From Paenibacillus sp. FSL R5-0912 (GTDB taxonomy: Bacteria; Bacillota; Bacilli; Paenibacillales; Paenibacillaceae), in NCBI RefSeq assembly GCF_000758605.1, contig NZ_CP009282.1:3100001-3164000 (forward strand): a DNA stretch of 64,000 nt, read 5' to 3'. The notes below the pieces were generated by a model that worked only from the letters and a program-made list of their open reading frames with translations, ran no database searches and was not told the DNA's origin. Each line of letters opens with the position of its first letter. Within the stretch, counting starts at the first letter, position 1. A program made the position numbers and the translations under genes. This document shows, piece by piece, positions 51,002-60,085 of this stretch.

Positions 51002-51063
51002 GACAGAGGTCATATGAAGCGACTACATATTTCGGTCACTTATCTGCTCCAACCATGCTACGG

Positions 51064-53706
51064 TTATTCGGGGGTTCCTTGGGTCACCCCGTGCACATAA
51101 GTCTGCCATGGGGAATCCAGTGCCCCCTGACCCGGGTTGTACGTGAAGAAGTATTCCACGGTATCACCCTGCTGAAGGTTATTTACCGCGTAGGTGTAGT
51201 TGCCGTTGCCCGCGGAGGTCATTGCGACGTTCTGCTGTCCGCCGTTGTTAATTTTGTAATGCAGGTCGGCGAAGGTTGCGCCGTTCACATAGAACAGCAG
51301 GTTATTGCCTGTTTTTTTCAGGCCGCGCACCTGATCGCCGATCACAATGACCGCCGGAGGAGGGGACACAACCGTAATCGTGCTGGAGGCGGTTTTGTTG
51401 CCGTCTGCCGTTGTTGCCGTAACAGTTGCGGTACCCGGTGCAAGACCGGTTACGAGACCATTCTGGTTCACGGAGGCGGTACTGCTGTTGGATACGGTCC
51501 AGGCAACCTGTTGGTTAGTTGCACCAGACGGTGCCACATTGGCGGTCAGCTGGACGCTCTGTCCGGCCTGCACCTGGGCGGTGGAAGGGGTTACGGTGAC
51601 ACCACTAACCGGAACGTTGCCGGGATTGCCCGGATTCCCGCCGCCGCTGCCTTCCTTGTAGACCCGTACATAATCTACCTGCATCGTTGCCGGGATATCA
51701 GACGGAGCGGGGGAGAGCCCGCCGTCAAAATGTCCGCCGACCGCCAGATTCATAATCAGATAGAAGGGCTGGTCGAAGGGGGCATTTGGATTGTTCGGTG
51801 CCGCTACGGAATACCATTGCTCTCTGTTGACCTTGAAGAAGAATTTACCGTCCACATACCATTTCACATTGTCTTCTTCCCAGACGATGGAATAGACGTG
51901 ATAATCGTTCGCGAAGGTCTGCCCCTCAGAGAAGTGATATTCACCGGAAATATACCGGTTCACAGGCCATTGTCCACCGAAATGTACGGCGCCGCTGGTC
52001 GTGCCGGGAAGCCGTCCCTTGGCTTCCATAATATCGATTTCACCGGATGCGGCCCATGCCCCGTAAGCAGCATCTTCCGGAAGCATCCACAGTGCAGGCC
52101 AGATCCCATTGCCTGTAGGCAGCTTAGCCCGAATGTCCACCCGGCCGTACTGGAAGGACAGATGATCCTTGGTGTTGATTTTGCCGGAGGAATACTGCGC
52201 ATACCGGCTCGGGTCCTGCGGGAAGGACTTTGGCTCATTAATGGCCTTGATATTCAGCTGTCCGTTCTGGAGAAATACATTCTGGGTACTGTTCGTATAA
52301 TGCTGCAGCTCGGCATTGCCCCAGCCCCAGCTATTGGGATCACTCGTGATATAGTACCCCTGCTCATAATTCCATTTGCCGGTGTCGAGCGCTGTCCCGC
52401 TGAACTCATCCTGCCAGAGGAGGTTCATACCTGCTACGGCAGGGTCCGAAGGTGTTCCGAGCGTAATATCTTCCTGGTCGCTTTCATCGGGACGCGGGGC
52501 ATTGGGATTACCGGTGAAGGTGTAATAGACATAATTGCTGCCGACATTTCCGCCTTGCTGCCCGTTCAGCGGATACCCGATGCGGATTTCCATATTCACC
52601 TGGATCGGCTGGAACCACAGGCCATAGATGTAATCGGCCCAGTAGCCCCACTGGTTGGCAGCGGACATATTATTATAGCCGTTGCCGGCATAGACGAATC
52701 CGCTCTGTCCGGAATTGCTCAGATCCACCCACTGGCCGCCCGCTTTGATCTGATAGACGAATTTGCCAAGCTCGCTGCCAACCGGTGCGCCTCCGTCTAT
52801 TTTAGGAAGGGGGAAGCCGATGGAGCCGTTGTTATCCGCTGTGTAAGCTGTGCCGTCGTAAGCAGTCAGTACGTACGAATTTCTAACAGGTGTATTAAAG
52901 GTGATGGTATAGATGAGATTCGCGGAAGAGGTCTTGGAGGCCAGTTTGACATTCATGGATTCAGTAACGGTAAACCAATAGCCTCCGCCACCATCGGTGA
53001 ACTGGCCGAAGTTGCTGTCATAAATCCAGCCGCTGGCTGCGTTATTATCAATATCAATCCAGGTGCTACTGTTAACAGGTTTCACGTACACCTTCAGATC
53101 ATCCGCCACGGCTTCATAAGTTAAGGCCGGATCATTGTTGAAGGTAGGGTAGGTAAAGCCTGCGCTGCCTGTAAAGCCTGCTGTAATCTGCGGCCCTTGT
53201 GTAGGCGCCATAGCCGAGATGGTTGTTGTGTTCAGGTTCTGAAAGGCCAGTGTGTAATTAAGTGTGACCGCGCTATTAGCCTTGGAGTAGAGCTGGATCT
53301 CGGTTGTTGCGGAGAGCGTGAACCAGTAGCCGTTCATCCCGCCGTCACTCCAGTGCCCCCAGTTCTGGTTGTAGACATAGCCGCCTGCGCTGTCGATGTC
53401 TATCCAGTTGCCGCTTACTTTCACTTTGACGCCCACATCGTCCGATACATCACTCCAGGTGGCGGAGCCGCCGTTGAACACTGGCATTACGAAACCGTAG
53501 CTCGCTTGTCCAACCCCTGATTTGGAGATAACTGGACCGTCTGCCGCTGAAAAATAGGTCATGGAGCTAACAGTGACACCTGCTGCTGCTGCAGTCTGAA
53601 TTCTCGAAGCAGGCCACAGGCCGATGCCGGCCAGCATCACTAAGCTCAGGAACAAACATAATACCTTCTGTTTAAATCCGATATCCGTTAGGTGAAGTCG
53701 CTTCAT
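51064..53706 (-). CDS. Secreted multidomain GH16 beta-1,3-glucanase
   Basis: An 880-residue extracellular enzyme. Signal peptide 1-41; three repeats of an unclassified module (about 57-157, 171-271, 292-399), each with W-(I/V)-D and a GYWF-type end; a GH16 domain (about 428-690) with catalytic E556, D558 and E561 in GEIDIMEAKGR; a BIG2 Ig-like domain (about 700-782); and a C-terminal CBM56-like beta-1,3-glucan-binding module. It should cut laminarin or callose outside the cell. It is downstream of the two-component genes and carries a cre-like site 32 bp before the start. Confidence 0.92.
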   Translation of the reverse strand: MKRLHLTDIGFKQKVLCLFLSLVMLAGIGLWPASRIQTAAAAGVTVSSMTYFSAADGPVISKSGVGQASYGFVMPVFNGGSATWSDVSDDVGVKVKVSGNWIDIDSAGGYVYNQNWGHWSDGGMNGYWFTLSATTEIQLYSKANSAVTLNYTLAFQNLNTTTISAMAPTQGPQITAGFTGSAGFTYPTFNNDPALTYEAVADDLKVYVKPVNSSTWIDIDNNAASGWIYDSNFGQFTDGGGGYWFTVTESMNVKLASKTSSANLIYTITFNTPVRNSYVLTAYDGTAYTADNNGSIGFPLPKIDGGAPVGSELGKFVYQIKAGGQWVDLSNSGQSGFVYAGNGYNNMSAANQWGYWADYIYGLWFQPIQVNMEIRIGYPLNGQQGGNVGSNYVYYTFTGNPNAPRPDESDQEDITLGTPSDPAVAGMNLLWQDEFSGTALDTGKWNYEQGYYITSDPNSWGWGNAELQHYTNSTQNVFLQNGQLNIKAINEPKSFPQDPSRYAQYSSGKINTKDHLSFQYGRVDIRAKLPTGNGIWPALWMLPEDAAYGAWAASGEIDIMEAKGRLPGTTSGAVHFGGQWPVNRYISGEYHFSEGQTFANDYHVYSIVWEEDNVKWYVDGKFFFKVNREQWYSVAAPNNPNAPFDQPFYLIMNLAVGGHFDGGLSPAPSDIPATMQVDYVRVYKEGSGGGNPGNPGNVPVSGVTVTPSTAQVQAGQSVQLTANVAPSGATNQQVAWTVSNSSTASVNQNGLVTGLAPGTATVTATTADGNKTASSTITVVSPPPAVIVIGDQVRGLKKTGNNLLFYVNGATFADLHYKINNGGQQNVAMTSAGNGNYTYAVNNLQQGDTVEYFFTYNPGQGALDSPWQTYVHGVTQGTPE

Positions 53707-53737
53707 ACTTGCCCTCCTTTAATTAAATGGTAGTGAA

Positions 53738-53751
53738 GGTAACCGCTTACA
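53738..53751 (-). promoter_or_regulatory. cre-like site before the secreted GH16 gene
   Basis: On the minus strand TGTAAGCGGTTACC matches the CcpA consensus TGWAANCGNTNWCA at 13 of 14 positions. It lies 32 bp before the start codon, where binding would block transcription in the presence of preferred sugars. Confidence 0.72.
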
Positions 53752-53820
53752 TGTGAGAGAACATCTTTATTCTATCGAAACTAATATCGCGCTAAAAGGG
53801 ACAATACTTTTTGTTATGAC

Positions 53821-53832
53821 CCAATTTTTTGG
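53821..53832. promoter_or_regulatory. 12-bp motif shared by two promoters of the glucan locus (copy 1)
   Basis: CCAATTTTTTGG, 114 bp upstream of the secreted GH16 start. The same 12-mer occurs at 61081-61092 and a TGACC-type sequence adjoins both. Candidate binding site of the neighbouring AraC-type response regulator. Confidence 0.55.
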
Positions 53833-53874
53833 CTTTTGCTCACAAGGACTTCATCTGGCAGCGTTTCCCTTGGT

Positions 53875-55446
53875 CTATAGCACGTTATCCTGGTAATCGC
53901 CCTCTCTGCCATGCCTGCGGCGGATCAGCTGCCGGTATTCCGTGGGTTGCATATGCATCACATCCCGGAAGGCCCGTGTGAAGCTTTTGTAGCTTTCATA
54001 TCCGACCATGGAGGCAATCTCGACGATCTTATGGTCCGTTTCTGCAAGCAGACGCCGGGCTTTATCCAGACGCACATCACGCAGGTATTCGGCGAAGCCT
54101 TTGCCGATATTCTTCTTGAACTGGTTGGAGAAATAAGCGTAATTCAGCGACACATGGTTGGACACCATCGCGAGATCCAGCGGCTTGTGGTAATTCTCGT
54201 GGATGAAACGGATAGCTTCGTTCAAGTCCTGAGAGTTGCGGTAGCTGCATTTGTATTCATAATAAAATTGGTTCAGCCGGAGCAGCTGCTGCTGCAGCGC
54301 CTGAATATAATCGCGGATGCCCGGATAGTCGAACAGGTTGCGCAGAGAGTCTAAGTCCAGCGCTTCTTCTCCCATGTACGGGCGGATTACACGCTCATAT
54401 TCCTCCATCATCTGGACTACGGCCCGGCATAGCTGCTGTGTATATCGAATGTGATACCGCTGCAGTACATCCTTATGGAATAGGCCGGAGATTCCTTGCG
54501 TAATTCTGCCACCATTCTTAGTGCCGGTTAACTGGAACAGGGCATACAGCTCCTCATAGGGGAGCTCCCACTGCTGCTCCAGCCGCTCAATATGCGCGGG
54601 CAGGAGGCAACGTTTATCTGGAAACAGGAAGCTATGGCGGTACAGCTCCAATGCCAGCGTATAGCTGCCCGGAAGCTCCCTTAATCCCTGTTGCGGGCGG
54701 GTCATTGCGGTAATGGCCTCAATCTGCTCGGTTTGGAGCGCAGCAGGGAAGACCCCCGGATCTATGGCTGCATCAACCGCCAGGATCAGGTGGGGGCGGT
54801 GCTGAAGACAGATACAACCCTGTCTGCCATATACGCGGTAAGCAATAGATTCTATGCTATGGCTGCTGCTGGCACCCGGCTGGTTAATCCACAGCTCCTC
54901 GCGCAGAATGCAGAGCCGGTAGCTGCGCCATAGCTCTGCATTCTGCTGCTCAGTCGTGTTAATCCACGTTTCATCACCCGCCGCGCCTAGCATATACATG
55001 CGCAGCTCCTTACGGTCAGACTCCATGGCGCGGCGGGACAACTGCTCGAGATTACGCGAGAGCGACATTCGTGTCTGAATTTCCTGCCAGACATGCTCCA
55101 CCGAGGACTGCAAATCCTCCCGCTTCACAGGCTTGAGCAGATAACCCTTAGCCCCAAGCTCAATGGCCTTCTGGGCATAGGCGAAATCGCTGTAGCCGCT
55201 AATAATCAGATAATCAACCTTAATACATTCCTCTTTGGTCTGAGCCATGAGCTCCAGGCCATCCATATCAGGCATCCGGATATCGGTAATCACGAGCTGG
55301 ATGCTGTGCTGACGCAATAGCTCCAGTGCCTCAATTCCGCTCACAGCGCTGTATATATGGTCAAGCTGCAGAGGGAATTGGCGCAGCATAGCCTGCAGGC
55401 CGTCACGGATCTGCTTTTGATCATCCACAACCAGAATATTGATCAT
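53875..55446 (-). CDS. AraC-type response regulator (YesN-like)
   Basis: A 523-residue response regulator. Receiver residues 1-120 with phospho-acceptor D55 in VITDIRMPDMDG and the lysine in YLLKPVKRED; a middle region of about 290 residues; and two AraC HTH motifs at the end (SLNYAYFSNQFKKNIGKGFAEYLRDVRLDKARRLL and IVEIASMVGYESYKSFTRAFRDVMHMQPTEYR). ATG 55446 is two bases after the kinase stop and has GGAGG nine bases upstream. It should activate the glucan genes when phosphorylated by the adjacent kinase. Confidence 0.93.
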   Translation of the reverse strand: MINILVVDDQKQIRDGLQAMLRQFPLQLDHIYSAVSGIEALELLRQHSIQLVITDIRMPDMDGLELMAQTKEECIKVDYLIISGYSDFAYAQKAIELGAKGYLLKPVKREDLQSSVEHVWQEIQTRMSLSRNLEQLSRRAMESDRKELRMYMLGAAGDETWINTTEQQNAELWRSYRLCILREELWINQPGASSSHSIESIAYRVYGRQGCICLQHRPHLILAVDAAIDPGVFPAALQTEQIEAITAMTRPQQGLRELPGSYTLALELYRHSFLFPDKRCLLPAHIERLEQQWELPYEELYALFQLTGTKNGGRITQGISGLFHKDVLQRYHIRYTQQLCRAVVQMMEEYERVIRPYMGEEALDLDSLRNLFDYPGIRDYIQALQQQLLRLNQFYYEYKCSYRNSQDLNEAIRFIHENYHKPLDLAMVSNHVSLNYAYFSNQFKKNIGKGFAEYLRDVRLDKARRLLAETDHKIVEIASMVGYESYKSFTRAFRDVMHMQPTEYRQLIRRRHGREGDYQDNVL

Positions 55447-55448
55447 GC

Positions 55449-57287
55449 CTACCATCCTCCAAGATTCACATTTTCCCAAGGGAGCCGTATGGTTACGCAG
55501 GTATAGGCGCTCTGCACGCTGTCAATCCAAAGTCCGCAGCCCTTGCCGTAATGCAGCTGCAGGCGCTTATGCACGTTCTCCAGACCCAGCCCGTTCTTGC
55601 TGGTAATAATCGGCGTATCCGAGTCACCCCGCAGCACAGACTGCAGCCTCTCCAGCATCTGCGGATCAATACCTGCGCCGTCATCGCGGACCTCTATCAG
55701 CAGCAGGCTATCATTCTCTACCCTTACAGTAATTTGGATATGTACACTGCCGCCTGCAGGGGCTGCGTGATGCACGGCATTCTCTACGATAGGCTGCATG
55801 CACATTTTGGGAATCGTATAGCGCTGCACCTCCGGGGGAAGAGCGGCTGATAATTCAATGCTTCCGCCTTCCATGAAGTTGATGAACCGGATATAGCTGT
55901 GGATGTTGGCAAGCTCTTCACTGAGGGCAACCGTATCGCTGCGCCACTGCATGCTATAACGCAGCAGAGAGCCTAAAGAGACCAGTGCACCCGCAATAGC
56001 CGGCTGCTGCTGGACTTCCGCATGCATCCGGATCGACTCCAGGGCGTTGTACAGGAAATGGGAATTGATCTGTGAGTGCAGGGAGTGGAGCTGCGCGTTC
56101 TTGGCGATAAGCTGTTTATCCACCACCTGTGTCATCAGGTGCTGGATTTCGTCCAGCATATTATTGTAGCTGACGGCCACGTAGTCGATTTCGTCACCGG
56201 TTTCGTTATGCCGGAGTCCTGTATCAATCTTCGCATCCAATTGCCCCCTGCGTACCTTGCGCATAGAGACGAGCACCTTCTCCAGCCGCCGGAATATACG
56301 CCGGGTCATCTGTGAAACGAGCAGCAGCATAAGCAGCAGCACACAGGAGGTGACGGTGATCACAATCAGGTACCAGTTCCGCGGGCCCTGCATCAGCGCC
56401 TGATGGGAGGCGATATCGACCACATAGGCGTTCAGAGGAGCGATGTAGCGATACAGCGCGTAGTAGGTTTGATCCCCGGAGTGAATCTTAATCGGGTTAT
56501 TCTGCTGCAGCACATCCAGCTGTTCGTGAATCCGGCTAAGAATTCCGTCCAGCTTCTCCCCGGCATTCTGCGGGAACTCATGCCCCGGATTGTATACATT
56601 CCGGAAAGCACTCGTTCCGTCCATTACTACGGTGAAGAAATCTCCGTGGGTGTCTTCAAGCAGATCGCTGAAAAAAACACTGTGCCTGGCGCGGATTTCC
56701 ATAATCGTAGGGAGCTTCTGCTGTTGGCCCTGAAGCCTCACCAGCCTGTAGTAGGATAACGTATCCTCGCCATCCTTAAAGGCGGATAAGCGGAAGGCGG
56801 CCCCACCTTCATCCCGGAGCGTCATCCAGTAATCCTGCGGCCAAAACTTGCTGTAATGGTAGATTTCAGGCCAGATTTCGTATACATCCGGGTTATCGAC
56901 ATAGAAGCTTAGCTCACTTATCAGCTCATGGCTTTGAATGATATTATGCATCTGCTCATACTGGTCTTGCTTGAATTTCACGAGCCGCAGGCCGTCCCCG
57001 CGCATATTGGTGTGGATGAAATCCACAAATCCCTTCTGGGTCAGAGCGGTGGAGGAAGCGTTCTCAAGAATATCCATCCGGCTGCGCAGCCGCTCATTCA
57101 GGCGCGCTACATGATTGCTGCCCTCCGCCATAGCTTCCTTGTAGAGCTGGCTTTCCTGCGTGCGGATGAATAAAAAGGAGACCACAAACGCAGGTATGGC
57201 AATCATGAGGCTGAAGGCCAAAAACAGCTTGGTTGAGATGTGGGAATTCCGGTAAAGCTTCCTCATCGTAGTCAGCAAATACTTCAT
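55449..57287 (-). CDS. Sensor histidine kinase (YesM-like)
   Basis: A 612-residue kinase: membrane helix 1 (about 20-42), a large extracellular sensing domain to about 310, membrane helix 2, a HAMP domain and a His kinase domain with H410 in NSHFLYNALESI. The ATPase region has MCMQPIVENAVHH and DDGAGID. ATG 57287 has GGGAGGG eight bases upstream. A 21-bp palindrome lies just before that. It probably senses beta-1,3-glucan oligosaccharides, possibly via the solute-binding protein encoded upstream. Confidence 0.92.
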   Translation of the reverse strand: MKYLLTTMRKLYRNSHISTKLFLAFSLMIAIPAFVVSFLFIRTQESQLYKEAMAEGSNHVARLNERLRSRMDILENASSTALTQKGFVDFIHTNMRGDGLRLVKFKQDQYEQMHNIIQSHELISELSFYVDNPDVYEIWPEIYHYSKFWPQDYWMTLRDEGGAAFRLSAFKDGEDTLSYYRLVRLQGQQQKLPTIMEIRARHSVFFSDLLEDTHGDFFTVVMDGTSAFRNVYNPGHEFPQNAGEKLDGILSRIHEQLDVLQQNNPIKIHSGDQTYYALYRYIAPLNAYVVDIASHQALMQGPRNWYLIVITVTSCVLLLMLLLVSQMTRRIFRRLEKVLVSMRKVRRGQLDAKIDTGLRHNETGDEIDYVAVSYNNMLDEIQHLMTQVVDKQLIAKNAQLHSLHSQINSHFLYNALESIRMHAEVQQQPAIAGALVSLGSLLRYSMQWRSDTVALSEELANIHSYIRFINFMEGGSIELSAALPPEVQRYTIPKMCMQPIVENAVHHAAPAGGSVHIQITVRVENDSLLLIEVRDDGAGIDPQMLERLQSVLRGDSDTPIITSKNGLGLENVHKRLQLHYGKGCGLWIDSVQSAYTCVTIRLPWENVNLGGW

Positions 57288-57306
57288 CTGGTTACCCTCC
57301 CATCCC

Positions 57307-57327
57307 TGTAATATACCATATATTACA
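57307..57327. promoter_or_regulatory. 21-bp palindrome before the kinase gene
   Basis: TGTAATATA (57307-57315) and TATATTACA (57319-57327) are perfect 9-bp arms with a 3-nt centre, 19 bp upstream of the kinase start and abutting its ribosome binding site. An operator or an mRNA hairpin. Confidence 0.6.
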
Positions 57328-57427
57328 AACCGGCTGGTAGGTAATAAGGCGTTGCGGCGTAAGGGGAGAAACCCCTCTAAGCAGGGAAGACCGGCCGCCA
57401 TTCCGGCCGCCGGCATAGTTTAAGACA

Positions 57428-59098
57428 TTATTCCGCCATTTTGGCTTTGCGTGCATCCAGCTCCGTCTGGCGGTACTCCTGAACCTGCTCGAAGCCATAG
57501 CTGTCGCGGCGGGACAGGAAGCTGTCGAAGATTTTGTCAAAAGCAGCTTCGTCCTTGGCCGTAATCAGCTCAGGGAGTACTTCTTCCCAGTTCTGGGAGA
57601 TACGCGCCCAAGCCACCGCTACATCCGAATCGCCAAGCGGGTCCAGCCCTTTGTAGATACCGCTGTCGATATCGGCCTGTGCGTTCGCGAAGTCTTCCAT
57701 CTGCTTGATCACAGGCGCTTTCTCCGGTCTCCACTGGTTGACGATAACAGGATTGCGCATCATCCAGTAGGTATCCAGTATGCCGTATTCCTTCTCCAGC
57801 TTCTCGATATTGCTGCCCAGCATGTCTGTGAATTCAGCCTTCAGCTGCGGTTTGCCGTCCACCGTATCCCAGGTTTCGCCTTCCTTGCCGAGAAACAGGT
57901 CACGCTGGCCCTCTTCACTGGCGAGGTAGGTCAGGAAGCGGATCGCACGCTCCGGATGCTCGGTGGATTTGCTGATCATGGTTACCATCCAGCCGTCCAT
58001 GTTGCCGGGGAACAGCTTGGCACTGTCACCTTTGCTGTTCTGCGGCCCGTTAACTGCGATGTAGTTGGAGTCCGGATTAGCACCCGCAGCCAGCATCGGA
58101 TTGACAGCCGTCATGCCGGTCCATTCGCGGATCATCATGAAGTAGCGGGCGTTGTTCGTTTTCTCTTCCACCTGGGTATCGGAATCCACCAGGAAATCTA
58201 CGTTAAGCAGTCCGCGCTCGTAAGCGGTACGGAAGGTTTTGAGCCAGGCGATATAATCCGGGTCGGTCACCCGGTCATATACGCTGCCGTCTTTCTCATG
58301 CGGAACGGCCAGCAGATTCTGCAGATATTCCGTCATCCCGTAAGGGACATTTCCCTGGGCGAAAAAGGGGCTCATAGGCTGACCCTTATACTCGGAATAC
58401 TTATCCTTCAGCAGCTGCAGCGCACCCAGGAAGCCCTCCGGGGTACTGAGGTCCGGACTGCCCATTTCCTCGTACAGATCTTTGCGGACCAGGAAGGTCT
58501 GATTGGCGGCCGTCATGCCGGTCTCATGCATCAGGTTGGGGCTGTAGGAGTCATTCGGAACCCCATAAGTGTTGCCGTTCTCCTGGCGGTACCACTTCAG
58601 CGTACCGTCACCTGCGACCTTGTAGAAGTAAGGGTCGTACTGATCGGCCAATTCATTGAGGGCATAGACATGATCGCCTTCCCACAGCTTTTTGACAGCG
58701 GTTTCCCAGGAACCCATAGAAATAAGGTCCGGAAGCTTGCCCGATGTCATCATTAGAGTAATTTGCTCGTTAGCTTCACCGGAAGGGACCTCCAGCTTGA
58801 CATTGACACCTGTTTTCTCCGTTACATATTTGGAAGCCAGGCTCTCGCCCCAGGTGTGTGCATACCAGTTCGCTCCAACAAACCAGGTTAAATCGATAGG
58901 GCTGGTATCAAGCTTCCAGGCGGGTTCATCAGGATTCTGAGTGGCTTCTGCCTGAGGCGCCGGTGTAGTATCAGCCTGCGGCGCTGTTGTGGGTGCGCTT
59001 TCCTTATTGGCGGAATTGCTGCTGCAAGCGACCATAGTTAACGTCAGGATTACAGCCAGAATAATGGCTAAGAATGGTTTGACAGATTTGCTTTTCAA
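57428..59098 (-). CDS. Extracellular solute-binding lipoprotein (LplA-like)
   Basis: A 556-residue lipoprotein with signal peptide and lipobox ending at C25 (TMVACSS). After a Thr/Pro/Ala-rich linker the mature part shows the family-1 oligosaccharide-binding fold: NVKLEVPSGEANEQITLMMTSGKLPDLISMG near the start and HPERAIRFLTYLASEEGQ further on. It delivers oligosaccharides to the two permeases encoded directly upstream. Its length is typical of the LplA/YtcQ group. Confidence 0.92.
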   Translation of the reverse strand: MKSKSVKPFLAIILAVILTLTMVACSSNSANKESAPTTAPQADTTPAPQAEATQNPDEPAWKLDTSPIDLTWFVGANWYAHTWGESLASKYVTEKTGVNVKLEVPSGEANEQITLMMTSGKLPDLISMGSWETAVKKLWEGDHVYALNELADQYDPYFYKVAGDGTLKWYRQENGNTYGVPNDSYSPNLMHETGMTAANQTFLVRKDLYEEMGSPDLSTPEGFLGALQLLKDKYSEYKGQPMSPFFAQGNVPYGMTEYLQNLLAVPHEKDGSVYDRVTDPDYIAWLKTFRTAYERGLLNVDFLVDSDTQVEEKTNNARYFMMIREWTGMTAVNPMLAAGANPDSNYIAVNGPQNSKGDSAKLFPGNMDGWMVTMISKSTEHPERAIRFLTYLASEEGQRDLFLGKEGETWDTVDGKPQLKAEFTDMLGSNIEKLEKEYGILDTYWMMRNPVIVNQWRPEKAPVIKQMEDFANAQADIDSGIYKGLDPLGDSDVAVAWARISQNWEEVLPELITAKDEAAFDKIFDSFLSRRDSYGFEQVQEYRQTELDARKAKMAE

Positions 59099-59143
59099 GG
59101 CATAATCATCCTTTCTGTATGTGTGTAGAATGCTTCATTACGG

Positions 59144-60028
59144 CTAGCCTTTAATAGCACCTATCATTACACCTTTGACCAGATAGCGCTGGATGAAAGG
59201 GTAGAAGATGAGGATAGGCAGCGTAGCCACCATCATGGAGGCGAATTTGATCGAGTTGCCGGGAAGCCTTGCGCCGAATTGCGCCATCGCCTGCTGCTGC
59301 ATGAAGGACATGGAGTTCTCGGCAATGATTTTGTACAGCATGGTCTGCAGCGGCAGCAGCTCCTGGGAATGGATATAGATGACTCCCTGATAATAGTCGT
59401 TCCAGTGATAGACTGCAGAGAAGAGGGAGATGGTGGCAATGACAGCCATGCTGTTGGGCAGGACAATCCGGAACAGAACGCCATAATCCGAAGCCCCGTC
59501 CACCTTGGCAGACTCCTCCAGGCTGTCTGGAATGGTGCGGAAGAAGCTCATAAATATAACCATATTAAAAAAAGTATACATGGAAGGGATGATGAATACC
59601 CAGAAACTATCATACAGGCCCAGCTTCGTCATGAGAATAAAGGAGGGGATCAGCCCGCCTGAGAACAGCATCGTAATCAAAGAGATTTTGAGATACAGCT
59701 TGCGGCCCATCAGATTGGACTTGCTCATTCCGTAGGCTACGATAGCGGTGAACAGCACATGCACCACAGTCCCGATTACCGTACGCATAGTTGTGATGTA
59801 GAAGCCGTTCATCAGCGTTCTATCATTAAAGGCTACACTGTAGCTGGCCAGCGAGAGCTCTTTGGGAAACCAGTTGACGGTACCCAGCGAGGCCTGCGCC
59901 GGTGAATTCAGCGAGTTGACGAGTACAAACCACATCGGGTACAGCGTCAGAAAGCAGACCGCCAGCATCAGCAGGGTATTGCCGACCTCAAAAGCGCCAA
60001 TCCGCCGGAATCTTCCGCGTCTTGCCAT
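59144..60028 (-). CDS. Carbohydrate ABC permease (LplC/YtcP-like)
   Basis: A 294-residue inner-membrane permease with six helices. EESAKVDGASDYGVLFRIVLPNSMAVIATI is the EAA loop that docks the ATPase. ATG 60028 is chosen since AAAGGAG lies in front; the upstream in-frame ATG at 60076 has no binding site. It pairs with the LplB-like permease encoded upstream. The ATPase is not in the locus, as is usual for this group, which uses a shared MsmX-type ATPase. Confidence 0.92.
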   Translation of the reverse strand: MARRGRFRRIGAFEVGNTLLMLAVCFLTLYPMWFVLVNSLNSPAQASLGTVNWFPKELSLASYSVAFNDRTLMNGFYITTMRTVIGTVVHVLFTAIVAYGMSKSNLMGRKLYLKISLITMLFSGGLIPSFILMTKLGLYDSFWVFIIPSMYTFFNMVIFMSFFRTIPDSLEESAKVDGASDYGVLFRIVLPNSMAVIATISLFSAVYHWNDYYQGVIYIHSQELLPLQTMLYKIIAENSMSFMQQQAMAQFGARLPGNSIKFASMMVATLPILIFYPFIQRYLVKGVMIGAIKG

Positions 60029-60085
60029 GAATCTGTTGTCTCCTTTCCAGGTGGAGTCGGCTTCGCCGCTCATCATTCGTTTCTT

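Noticed and set aside
51055..53124. A 689-residue open frame opposite the secreted GH16 gene
   Set aside because: It is the antisense shadow of a GC-rich gene with a clear signal peptide and known domains; it has no ribosome binding site and no recognisable domain.
57956..58756. A 266-residue open frame opposite the solute-binding protein gene
   Set aside because: Antisense shadow of a confident lipoprotein gene; no binding site and no domain.
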